Assembly: GCF_900109355.1 (NCBI RefSeq)
Contig: NZ_FOBF01000023.1
Coordinates: forward strand, 62,001 to 126,000
Reading direction: 5' to 3'
DNA length: 64,000 bases
Source of the DNA: Nonomuraea pusilla
GTDB taxonomy: Bacteria > Actinomycetota > Actinomycetes > Streptosporangiales > Streptosporangiaceae
This document shows, piece after piece, positions 33,114 to 40,544 of the stretch (its first letter is position 1; every line of letters begins with the position of its first letter). Made by a program: the position numbers and the translations under genes. The notes below the pieces were generated by a model that made no database searches, was not told the origin of the DNA, and was given only the letters and a program-made list of their open reading frames with translations.

Positions 33114-33744
33114 TCACTGCCGTATCAGTGGTTCACCTGCTTGGCGGCGTTCGGCGAGGCTGTGCAGCAGTCGCGTGCCGACTGGGCGGCCGGGTCTGAC
33201 CGGCCGCCAGACGTGGCGGTGCGGGTCGGTTGACTCGTCTTTGTGGCCGAGGGCTTCCCTGATCCAGGTGCGGCGGTCCTGCTTGTGTTCGGCGAGCGTC
33301 TTGTTCGACCACTTGCGGGAGACCAGGACGCGACGGCCCGCGTAGCCGAGGTGTTCGGGCTTGTGGGCCTTCGAGCGGCAGCGGCCCGGAGCCATGCCGG
33401 GCTTGGCTGCCTTGGGCTGGACGCCGTACCGGAGCCAGTTCGGGCAGGTCGGCGAGCACGGCTCGTACCGCAGCGCCTCCACGAAGCGGGCCGCGTGGTG
33501 CCGCCGCGCCGGGCTGTCGAGGCTTTCGCCGAGGCTCTTGGTGAGGTACTTGGACAGGTAGCGGATGCACTGGTCGGCGTCGGGAGCGCCCGCGAGGACT
33601 CCTTTGACGTCCACCTGGTCACCGAAGCGGATCACATGGAGGGGCTCGGCGTCCTCGTCGGCGTCGAACTGGTCGAGGGCCTGGTTCCAGGGGGCACGAC
33701 CTCGCCGGTGTCCGGGTCGAGGTAGCCGACCTCTTCCTCCCAGC
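33114..33744 (-). pseudogene. RepSA C-terminal fragment
   Basis: Residues from MIRFGDQVDVKGVLAG to HVWRPVRPG closely match the C-terminal part of RepSA at 13228-14874, including CSPTCPNWLRYG. Upstream of about 33690 the frame is shifted and the sequence stops matching at about 33744, so the catalytic H-x-H half is absent. Remnant of the replication gene of element C. Confidence 0.88.
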
Positions 33745-33749
33745 CGCCG

Positions 33750-34130
33750 CTATGTGTTTGTGTCCAGGCGGCGTCTCCATCGCCGAAGGCGCCACCTGGC
33801 TATAGGTCCGTAGCGATAACGCAGCACCGCCCGGTCGCCATCGAGGATCAGCACCACGTTACTGATCGGCGGACCGCCATAGCTGGGACGCAGGCGCAAG
33901 CGCAGCAACTTCATACGCGCGATCGCCCAGATCCCAGCTCGCCCCTCGACTGCTTCCCAGGCCCTCACCAGGACGGACCGCACCTCTTCGAATCCCTGCA
34001 AGGGTCGTACCTCGCAGTACAGCCGAGGGAACTCGTCCCCGACTACCACCAACTCTGCGACCGGTTGACGTCGACGCAGAAGGACGAAGATCGTCCTCTC
34101 CTCGTCACGCATCAATACCTCCTGGGCCAA
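33750..34130 (-). CDS. 126-residue hypothetical protein
   Basis: Starts MAQEVLMRDEERTIFVLLRR or at the second methionine. Very rich in arginine and beta-forming segments (VAELVVVGDEFPRLYCEV; NVVLILDGDRAVLRYRYG), ending LRRWRRRLDTNT. It directly abuts the repSA fragment, so its C-terminus may be a product of the rearrangement. No family recognised. Confidence 0.45.
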   Translation of the reverse strand: MAQEVLMRDEERTIFVLLRRRQPVAELVVVGDEFPRLYCEVRPLQGFEEVRSVLVRAWEAVEGRAGIWAIARMKLLRLRLRPSYGGPPISNVVLILDGDRAVLRYRYGPIARWRLRRWRRRLDTNT

Positions 34131-34329
34131 TCGCCTTCGGCGCGGGAGCTCCGGCGCCGGGACGACGATCGCCAGCTGTGCGTGGGTCAGAACCGGCCAG
34201 TCGGCGGCCGAGATGTCTGATCATTCCGCCCACCATCGACCTGGGACAAGCTGAGCAGACGAGGGCCACGGGTACCAGATCGTTGATCCGGCCAGGCTCC
34301 GCCTCCTGAGCCGCCGGATCGAGGCCCGG

Positions 34330-34831
34330 CTAGATGATCTGCTGTTCCCTCGATGCCCCTTCCAAGGATTTGTGGTCTGGACACTGTGATTCAGGCGGGA
34401 GTTCTTTGACCTGCAGGCCGGAGAAGACCAGGGTGAAGTCGTGCGCGTTGGTTTGGATCCGGACTTCATGGAAGTCGATGCCGATCCCAGTGTCGGGCGG
34501 TTGGTGGGTCGGCGATGAGTGTGGCTCCGGGGTAGAGCACCTGCGACTTGACTCCCCAGACGTATCCGTCGAGGTCGACTCCCGTTTCGTAGGTGATGAG
34601 CCGGTCGTCGAGGGAGTCGCGCCAGGTGCAGGCCGATACGGTCGTGACGCAGTGGGCCTGCACACAGTGGCGGAACAGGTAGCGCATTGCCGTCGGCACG
34701 ATCCTGGTTGTGGGATCGGCGCTCCTGTGGATCACGAGCTGGTAGTCGCGCATGTAGTCCACGAAACCGTGGCGGAGCAGGGCTTGGTCGAAGACCTCGT
34801 CCAGGGCCTGTCGCAGCTTCACCGGATCCAT
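34330..34831 (-). pseudogene. YxiG-like protein with frameshift
   Basis: The first frame (from 34831) begins MDPVKLRQALDEVFDQALLR and contains YLFRHCVQAHCVTTVSACTW and YVWGVKSQVLYPGATLI; the second frame continues DTGIGIDFHEVRIQTNAHDF and FTLVFSGLQVKELPP. The union matches YxiG-like proteins of actinomycetes. The frames switch near 34495. Either a recent pseudogene or a sequence error. Confidence 0.6.
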
Positions 34832-35093
34832 GACCGCAGTTCTACCCCCCGCACCCGTGTGCCAGGTCTCAGGATCCGTGCGACAGATCCGGTGCCTGGG
34901 TGGCCTCGTCGCCGATGTCTACCGAGCCACCGGCGTCCAGCCAGGGGCCTGGGGGCTACTCCAGGACGAGCAGGACGCGCGCCGGGCCGCTCAATGGCTC
35001 ACCGATTCAGGCCTCGGTGACCCCAAGGTATTCCTCTGGGCTGCCGCACTGCTCACGGACGTCCCGCAAGCGACCCTCCATACCGAGGGATAG
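34830..35093 (+). CDS. Possible 87-residue protein, divergent from YxiG-like gene
   Basis: An open frame with LGGLVADVYRATGVQPGAWG and a helical second half DARRAAQWLTDSGLGDP. Start GTG/ATG choices are uncertain and the first overlaps the start of the opposite-strand gene. It may be genuine because the codon third positions are GC-rich, but no domain is recognised. Confidence 0.4.
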   Translation: MTAVLPPAPVCQVSGSVRQIRCLGGLVADVYRATGVQPGAWGLLQDEQDARRAAQWLTDSGLGDPKVFLWAAALLTDVPQATLHTEG

Positions 35094-35129
35094 TGCAGCT
35101 CGGCGTATCGTGGTCTGCTGCCGCTGGAC

Positions 35130-35160
35130 ATAACGAATCTCGTTATTTACGATTGTCGTT
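35130..35160. promoter_or_regulatory. ATAACGA operators upstream of DUF2975 gene
   Basis: A perfect 7-3-7 palindrome ATAACGA-ATC-TCGTTAT at 35130-35146 is followed by ACGA-TTG-TCGT at 35150-35160, which abuts the ATG at 35161. The sites overlap the likely promoter and are candidate binding sites for the small XRE protein encoded at 35766. Confidence 0.7.
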
Positions 35161-35766
35161 ATGTCTTCGAGATGGCTGACCCGCCTCGGAACCTTGCTGA
35201 CCTTATTCCTGGTCCTGGCCTGGCTGGAGGCCCTGGGGCTGCTGCTCTACACCGCTCTGATCGCCTTCGTGGGCACCGGCAATGGCATCGGCGTCCCCCT
35301 GCGGGTGTTCGACGTGCCGGTCGCGGGCATGGCGGCCCCGGATGCCGTGATCGTCAGCGCGACCGTCGACGTGATGGTCCGCCACCAGGGTCCCGCGCCG
35401 CTTGTCGCCCTGCTCTACCTGCTTTCGTGGGCGCCGGGCGTTACGACCGTCCTGCTCGCTCTGTTCACCGTCGTTCGGGCGCTGCGGAGGGCCAGATCGG
35501 GGGACAGGGCGCTGTTCTCCGCCGTCACCGCCGCGCACCTCCGGCGCCTCGGTTGGATCCTGATCATCGGCTCGTTCGCCGCGGGCCTGCTCGGTATGGT
35601 GGCCGAGCCGATTCTGGCCTCGATGCTGCTGGCCAAGAGCTACCTGTTCTATCCACCGTCGGGCGAGGTGGTGGCCGGGGTCGTGACGGGAGTCGCGGTG
35701 CTGGCCGTTTCGGAGATCGTACGGCGCGGTCTGGTGCTGCTCGAAGAGGTCGAGGCCACCATCTGA
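35161..35766 (+). CDS. DUF2975 membrane protein
   Basis: A 201-residue protein with four hydrophobic segments (LGTLLTLFLVLAWLEALGLL; APLVALLYLLSWAPGVTTVL; LGWILIIGSFAAGLLGMV; VVAGVVTGVAVLAVSEIV). It ends in LVLLEEVEATI, the usual DUF2975 end. DUF2975 genes are nearly always followed by a YozG-like XRE gene, as here with a stop-start overlap. Physiological role unknown. The ATG immediately follows the operator, so the transcript may be leaderless. Confidence 0.85.
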   Translation: MSSRWLTRLGTLLTLFLVLAWLEALGLLLYTALIAFVGTGNGIGVPLRVFDVPVAGMAAPDAVIVSATVDVMVRHQGPAPLVALLYLLSWAPGVTTVLLALFTVVRALRRARSGDRALFSAVTAAHLRRLGWILIIGSFAAGLLGMVAEPILASMLLAKSYLFYPPSGEVVAGVVTGVAVLAVSEIVRRGLVLLEEVEATI

Positions 35767-35996
35767 TGACCGATCCGATCATCCGTGTACGACTGGATGA
35801 ACTGCTCAAGGAGCGTGGCATGACGCTCACCGAGCTGTCGCACCGGGTCCAGATCACCGTCGTCAACCTGTCCATCCTGAAGAACGGCCACGCCAAAGCG
35901 ATCCGCTTCTCCACCCTCATGCGCCTGTGCGATGCCCTCGACTGTCAACCGGGCGATCTCCTCCGATACGAGCGGACACCCGATCAGGCGACCTGA
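35766..35996 (+). CDS. YozG-like XRE-family regulator
   Basis: A 76-residue helix-turn-helix protein (IIRVRLDELLKERGMTLTEL; NLSILKNGHAKAIRFSTLMR; DALDCQPGDLLRY). It overlaps the DUF2975 stop (TGATG), giving translational coupling. Small regulators of this type control the DUF2975 operon, probably through the ATAACGA palindromes. Confidence 0.88.
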   Translation: MTDPIIRVRLDELLKERGMTLTELSHRVQITVVNLSILKNGHAKAIRFSTLMRLCDALDCQPGDLLRYERTPDQAT

Positions 35997-36132
35997 GCTG
36001 AAGGACCCTTTCGGTGTGCCAGGCGAGGTGGTCGACGTCACGCTCAGCCTCGCCCCGATGAGCGCCAGTCGGAGAGCACGCGCGGCAGAATGAGATGGCG
36101 TGGCCGGTCTCTGATCGGATCGCCTGGCTCGG

Positions 36133-36392
36133 ATCCGTGATGTGCCCTGATGAGCTGGCCCTTGATTTCGATCACGCGTACGGGGTCTCGTGGATGGCGC
36201 AGGAGGCCGGTGGATCAGCGACGAGCTGTCCAGGCATCTCGATGAGATCGATCGGCTCGCCGCGGAGTTGACGGAGGAAGGACCAGAGCCGTGGAGCTCT
36301 GAGGGGATACGGAGTCACCCCACGTGGGCGCGCTTGAGGGTCCTCTCGTACGGTGCTCTGACGCTCATGCCTTCGACGCCGTGGACGAGTAG
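36133..36392 (+). pseudogene. Remnant of a small hypothetical gene, two frameshifts
   Basis: Three frames together give PDELALDFDHAYGVSWMAQE, then GRWISDELSRHLDEIDRLAA to THPTWARLRV-like sequence (here SHPTWARLRVLSYGAL), then AHAFDAVDE and a stop at 36390-36392. This looks like one gene of about 85 residues of a common actinomycete hypothetical family that has decayed. It marks the edge of the mobile region. Confidence 0.4.
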
Positions 36393-36662
36393 CTCGGAAC
36401 CCTGATCGTCGTGCCGTCAGGAGCGGTCGGCAGCGGTCGGTCACGGTCGTTCAGGGATCGTCTGCGGTGCAGGTCGAGGGCGTTACTCCATCAACTGTTC
36501 TCCACGCAGCCGCGCGAGCCGAACAGGCCGCCGACCGACCGCTCTCCGCCGGTCGCAACCCCTTGTGGCGACTCCGCAACGAGCAGAGGACGCCGACGTC
36601 GCTCCACGAGGAGGAGATGGACGGCGGCGAAGCCGATACTGTCCGGCGGGGCCGGTGTGCTC
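36393..36662. other. Intergenic DNA between mobile region and peptide locus
   Basis: No gene supported. The overlapping frames here have no ribosome sites and no protein-like composition. The upstream part 35997-36132 is also empty. Confidence 0.45.
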
Positions 36663-37913
36663 TCACGATCTCGGGCGGCGGAACCAGTGGCGGCGCTTCC
36701 GGATGAACGTCACCAGGAACAGCACCTGTATGCCGCCCTCGACCAGAATGAGCACCGCGGCGTCGGCTGCGGCGAGGGTGGAGCCGCCGTGAAATCCGCG
36801 CCAGATCGCCGTGAGCGCGTGGGCGAGCCCGCTGATGACGATGGGGGCGCCGTAGAACGCGAAGACCGTCAACGTGATGGAACTGCCCAACCCGAGGGCG
36901 AGAGCATAGATCCTTACGGCGCGCCGCTCGTGCGCGGCCAGCTCGACGGTGGGGTCCGTCGCCGGCGGGTGCGTCCGGAACGGGGCGGTCGCCCGGGCGA
37001 GCAGGTAGCGGACGTAGCCGAGACCGTCGCCGAAGAGGTCCTTGCAGCGGAGCAGATCGCGCAGCACGAAGTAGAGGTCGGTACGCATGTAGATCTGAGC
37101 TTGGAGAGGCAGGCTCAGAAGGGCGGTCAGCGTGAAGGCCCGGAGCAACGCCACGGTCAGGTCCGGCAGGGGCAGGTACGCGACGACCAGCGACATCGTC
37201 GCGATGAGGAAGACGTCGGAGGCCATCCCGGCCAAGTACACGCGGTACCGGTGCCGCCGGGGGACTCCCCAGATCGCGGTGACGTCGGTCTGCACGACGA
37301 GGTAGTGCAGCCTGGTGCTGAACCCTATCCGGGCGGGTGCGCCGAGCGAACGAGCGGCTATCAGGTGCATCATCTCGTGGATGCTGGCGACGACGGAGAA
37401 GAAGGCCGTGTTGACCAGCACCGAGAGCCCGGCGTAGTCGCTCCAGAAGAAGTCCTGGTGCCGGGGGAACAGGTCGGGCCGGGTGAGGACGGTCATCGAC
37501 GCGGCTGCGACGATGACGAGCCAGAGCAGCTTCATCGGCCGGGTGAAGACCCATCGGACGTGTCGCTCGGTGACTCCCGTGAAGTGGCCGCCCACGGCCG
37601 CGGATTCCGGATCGGGCAGGGGGCGTCCGTCGACATCGGCCACGAAGGCGAGGTCGACGAGGGACTCCACGAATCCGGCCACGTCCAGCTCGACGTCATG
37701 CTCGGAGGCGATGGCGACTTCGACGTCCTCCACCCGCTGCCCCTCGCCGAGCAGCCGGATCACCTCCCCGCACACCGAGGGCAGCTCGACGAACTCGCCG
37801 AGATCCGGGCGGCCGACGATGATCGCATCCGGGTCGTCGTCGTCGGGACGGAGGACGAGAGGATGAAGCCGTACGATGCTGCCGGGGCTGATCTCGACCG
37901 CTTGGACGCTCAC
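36663..37913 (-). CDS. M50-type membrane metallopeptidase with PqqD-like domain (cassette 1)
   Basis: A 416-residue membrane protein. Residues 10-95 form a PqqD/RRE-like winged helix (GEFVELPSVCGEVIRLLGEG; VDLAFVADVD). The zinc site is HEMMH near residue 181, with the later Asp in LAGMASDVF near 230; about six membrane segments surround these, as in site-2-type M50 peptidases. GTG at 37913 overlaps the ThiF-like gene stop (GTGA). A diverged paralogue in cassette 2 shares VPRxHRY, GMAxD and MRTDLY. I infer that it cleaves the modified peptide encoded at 39080, or exports it. Confidence 0.8.
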   Translation of the reverse strand: MSVQAVEISPGSIVRLHPLVLRPDDDDPDAIIVGRPDLGEFVELPSVCGEVIRLLGEGQRVEDVEVAIASEHDVELDVAGFVESLVDLAFVADVDGRPLPDPESAAVGGHFTGVTERHVRWVFTRPMKLLWLVIVAAASMTVLTRPDLFPRHQDFFWSDYAGLSVLVNTAFFSVVASIHEMMHLIAARSLGAPARIGFSTRLHYLVVQTDVTAIWGVPRRHRYRVYLAGMASDVFLIATMSLVVAYLPLPDLTVALLRAFTLTALLSLPLQAQIYMRTDLYFVLRDLLRCKDLFGDGLGYVRYLLARATAPFRTHPPATDPTVELAAHERRAVRIYALALGLGSSITLTVFAFYGAPIVISGLAHALTAIWRGFHGGSTLAAADAAVLILVEGGIQVLFLVTFIRKRRHWFRRPRS

Positions 37914-39004
37914 TGAGCCCTCGGCCCGCAGACCGGGCACTCGTCGTCACGTGGGACGTCGATGTAGTACTGGTGATCCCAGACGGCGAGATTCCAGTGG
38001 AAGACCCTGCCGCGGGTCTGCGTCGGCAGACCACCGAGGTGGTATAACACCTCCAACGCGCACAGGTGGCCGCTGATGTTCGCGCTGGCCGCGACCACCG
38101 CGTTCGGCCGCGACTCGGTCAGAAGCCGCCCGAGCTCCTTCTCCTTGCGCTCCTCCTCCTGCCGCTCCAGGCAGGCCCAGCAGCCGGTGTCACGCGGAAC
38201 GAACGAGCCCACGACGACCATCGGCCCGGTGTACAGACTCATGAACCAAGGGGAGCCGGTACGCAGGGCCGCTTCGTTGGTCCACTGGACTATCTCGGGA
38301 TGCGGTTCGTCCGCGCACAGGACGAACAGGTCGCAGCCCGTCATCAGCTCCACGACATCGTCCGGCCCGGTCACCTTGGTGTCGCTCCCGGTCACCTGGA
38401 CCGCGCTGTTCATCGCCCGCAACCGGGCGATCGCCTGGTCGACCTTGGGCTTTCCCACATCTCCTTCGGCGTACAGGAGCTGGCGGGTCAGGTTCGACTC
38501 TTCGACGCTGTCGAAGTCCGCGACCCTCAGCGCCCCGATGCCGCTCGACACCAGGCCCGCCGCGACGGCCGATCCGGTACCGCCCACGCCGAGCAGGCTC
38601 ACCTTGGCGTCCTTGATCCTGGACTGGATCTCATGGGGTGACGTACGCGGGGACGTGTCGATCCAGCTGAAGAAATGGCGCGCCGATTCGTGACGAGCGA
38701 CCTCTCGTTCCGTGAGATTCGCCGGCGTCGGCGCTCCGGCGTCCTCGACGAAGCCGCTCTCGACGAGGTCATCGATGACACCGCGCACACTGTCGTCGTC
38801 GACATCGGGATGGGTCTTCGCGAAGTCGGCGCAGATCTGGTCGACGGTCCGGGTGCCGTCCATGAGGGCCAGAATTCTGGCGATGCTGCCGTCTGCGTCG
38901 TCGGCTATCTCGGACGCCACTCCGAATTGCGAAAGGCCGATGACAATACGGTTCCCTGGCAGCAAGAACGGTTGGTGAACACGCTTCACCCTGGGAATAC
39001 GCAC
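37910..39004 (-). CDS. RRE-ThiF (E1-like) adenylating enzyme, cassette 1
   Basis: A 364-residue enzyme. Residues 1-92 are a PqqD/RRE-like peptide-binding domain (PFLLPGNRIVIGLSQFG; LVESGFVEDA). The E1-like domain has the ATP site LGVGGTGSAV near 138, DFDSVEESNLTRQ near 165, and two zinc CxxC pairs (CWAC near 280 and CPVC at the C-terminus). E1-like enzymes such as ThiF, MoeB and the microcin C enzyme MccB adenylate a peptide C-terminus. GTG start at 39004. I infer that it binds and activates the 27-residue peptide encoded just upstream. No YcaO partner is present. Confidence 0.85.
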   Translation of the reverse strand: MRIPRVKRVHQPFLLPGNRIVIGLSQFGVASEIADDADGSIARILALMDGTRTVDQICADFAKTHPDVDDDSVRGVIDDLVESGFVEDAGAPTPANLTEREVARHESARHFFSWIDTSPRTSPHEIQSRIKDAKVSLLGVGGTGSAVAAGLVSSGIGALRVADFDSVEESNLTRQLLYAEGDVGKPKVDQAIARLRAMNSAVQVTGSDTKVTGPDDVVELMTGCDLFVLCADEPHPEIVQWTNEAALRTGSPWFMSLYTGPMVVVGSFVPRDTGCWACLERQEEERKEKELGRLLTESRPNAVVAASANISGHLCALEVLYHLGGLPTQTRGRVFHWNLAVWDHQYYIDVPRDDECPVCGPRAQ

Positions 39005-39034
39005 TCCGCCGTCTCTCCCCCGCAGATTTACAAG

Positions 39035-39067
39035 CGGAACCGGCCGGACGACGGCCGACCGGTTCCG
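39035..39067 (-). terminator. Hairpin between precursor 1 and its ThiF-like gene
   Basis: CGGAACCGG at 39035-39043 pairs perfectly with CCGGTTCCG at 39059-39067, with a further CCG/CGG inner pairing. There is no T-run. It begins 13 nt after the precursor stop and could attenuate transcription or protect the short mRNA, so that more peptide than enzyme is made. An analogous hairpin occurs in cassette 2. Confidence 0.7.
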
Positions 39068-39079
39068 AATACATGTGGA

Positions 39080-39163
39080 TCAGCCGCTGGATCCGCCACG
39101 GTTGATGGTGGTCTCGATCTTCTCGAGCTTCCTGATCTTGACCTCGAGCTTCTTCTTCTTCAT
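39080..39163 (-). CDS. Candidate RiPP precursor peptide 1 (27 residues)
   Basis: A 27-codon gene with a good GAGGAG ribosome site 6 nt before the ATG. The peptide is highly basic and amphipathic: four lysines after Met, then LEVKIRKLEKIETTINRG and GSSG at the end. The K-[LI]-E-V..R-K-[LV]-E-x-[IV]-x-x-T pattern recurs in the peptide of cassette 2, suggesting a conserved leader and a variable C-terminal core (INRGGSSG here). Its position ahead of an RRE-ThiF enzyme gene supports a modified-peptide role. No family recognised by me. Confidence 0.72.
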   Translation of the reverse strand: MKKKKLEVKIRKLEKIETTINRGGSSG

Positions 39164-39449
39164 GGACAGCTCCTCGCTCTCCTGCGCCCCCGGGCCTGGC
39201 CGAGGAGGCGCCCCGAAACGACCAGCGAAGGGCGGCTGACCGCGGACGGCTGACTCGCCCCTCATCGCGATCAAGAGCCTGACAGGAATAAAGCGGGACC
39301 GTCAAGGTCATTCACCACGAACTAAACCCAAATCCCCACGCCGTGGCCGCCGAGAACGTGCCGCCGCCCGGTCGCGCTGCTGGGCCACCCCTGCCCCCGT
39401 GGTTGTTCGAATAGCCGTCATCCTTGCGAGCAGCTCTGGAGAGGGCGAG

Positions 39450-40493
39450 ATGAAGACAACACTGGGTGTGTCAGCTGTCGGTTCGCTGGTCTCCGGACTC
39501 GTGGCCGCACCGGCCGCGGGGGCGCCCAGCACGGAGATCTACCCTCTGGCATCTGCGGCGACAGCCGCCGAAGTGGCCGCCTTCTGGCTCGGCGACGGCG
39601 GCGCCAACCTGACGAACGCCACGCCGTACGACGTCCAGACCGTCGTCGAGAAGGTCTTTCCGGGCGGGGGAGGCGGCCCCGACGCCAAACCCGGCATGGT
39701 CGAGCCGCTGCTCCCGCCCGGCTCCGCCACGGGGAACGACAAGGTGCCCGCCGCCTCAGGCAAGGTGTTCTTCGTCGGCGCCGACGGCCGGCCGCACTGG
39801 TGCACCGGCACCTCCGTGCAGTCGCCATACCGCAACCTCGTGGCGACCGCGGGCCACTGCGCGTACGACACCCAGCGCCTCACCGCTCTCGACAAGTGGG
39901 TCTTCGTTCCCGGATCCTCCGCCGGCACCGCCCCAGCGGGCCTCTACGTCGGCAAGCAGGCCTTCACCCACTACGACTTCACGATGTACGACGACTACGA
40001 CCGCGACTACTCCTTCATCAACGTCTACAACGGCGTCACCGCATCTCCCGCAGGTGAGTTGACCGACTCCGGCAGGCTGGGCGACAACGTCGGCGGACAA
40101 GGCCTGGCCTGGAACCAGCCACTCGACTCCTCGACCGACGTCTTCGGCTACCCGGCCGGCCCCAACCCTGACGGCACGCGGCCTTACACGGGTGAGACCC
40201 TCGAAACGTCCAAGGGCCGTACGACCGCCGCGAAGGTCCCGAGTTTGGGGGCCGAGGAGCTGGTCGCCGTCGATTCCCCGTTCACCGGCGAAGGCTCCCT
40301 CGGCTCCTCCTGGTTGCTGCGCTACGACAAGAGCAGCCGCGTGGGCTACCTCAACGCCCTCACCATCAGCGTCGCCGACACCGACGGCGACCTGCGCCAT
40401 GACAAGAGCTTCTCCCCGTACTTCGACGGAGAACTGTCCGGCATCTACGACGCCGCCGCCACCCAGTGGACCGGCTCCATCCTGCCTGCCTGA
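39450..40493 (+). CDS. Secreted trypsin-like serine protease
   Basis: A 347-residue protein with a signal peptide (MKTTLGVSAVGSLVSGLVAA, cleavage after PAAGA). The catalytic His is in LVATAGHC near residue 137, the Asp probably in DYDRDYSFINV near 190, and the Ser in GEGSLGSSW near 290, a variant of the GxSGSPW box. It is of the S1/V8 type found in actinomycetes. ATG at 39450 follows GGAGAGGG. It is divergent from precursor 1, sharing its promoter region (39164-39449, otherwise empty), so it may mature the exported peptide. Confidence 0.8.
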   Translation: MKTTLGVSAVGSLVSGLVAAPAAGAPSTEIYPLASAATAAEVAAFWLGDGGANLTNATPYDVQTVVEKVFPGGGGGPDAKPGMVEPLLPPGSATGNDKVPAASGKVFFVGADGRPHWCTGTSVQSPYRNLVATAGHCAYDTQRLTALDKWVFVPGSSAGTAPAGLYVGKQAFTHYDFTMYDDYDRDYSFINVYNGVTASPAGELTDSGRLGDNVGGQGLAWNQPLDSSTDVFGYPAGPNPDGTRPYTGETLETSKGRTTAAKVPSLGAEELVAVDSPFTGEGSLGSSWLLRYDKSSRVGYLNALTISVADTDGDLRHDKSFSPYFDGELSGIYDAAATQWTGSILPA

Positions 40494-40544
40494 CCAGAAC
40501 CGCCACCAGGCCCCGCGGGCCGTCCCCGTACGCCGCATCAGGGT

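Larger units (their letters stand above)
25684..33750. mobile_element. Decayed third AICE (element C)
   Basis: Contains a tyrosine integrase broken by frameshift, repeats R1, R2 and R3 in the same order as in element B, a PP2C fragment homologous to 17571-18401 and a C-terminal repSA fragment homologous to 13228-14874. The order is scrambled relative to a working element (int precedes R1 directly, rep lies far right). No second att core is seen, so its right border is uncertain. Confidence 0.65.

Noticed and set aside
36411..37916. 501-residue plus-strand frame opposite the M50 gene
   Set aside because: Shadow of the M50 gene, whose zinc motif, membrane segments and overlap with the ThiF gene are convincing.
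39175..39274. Longer version of precursor 1 starting at 39274 (64 residues)
   Set aside because: The extension has no ribosome site and Pro/Gly/Arg-rich composition, while ATG 39163 has GAGGAG at 6 nt.
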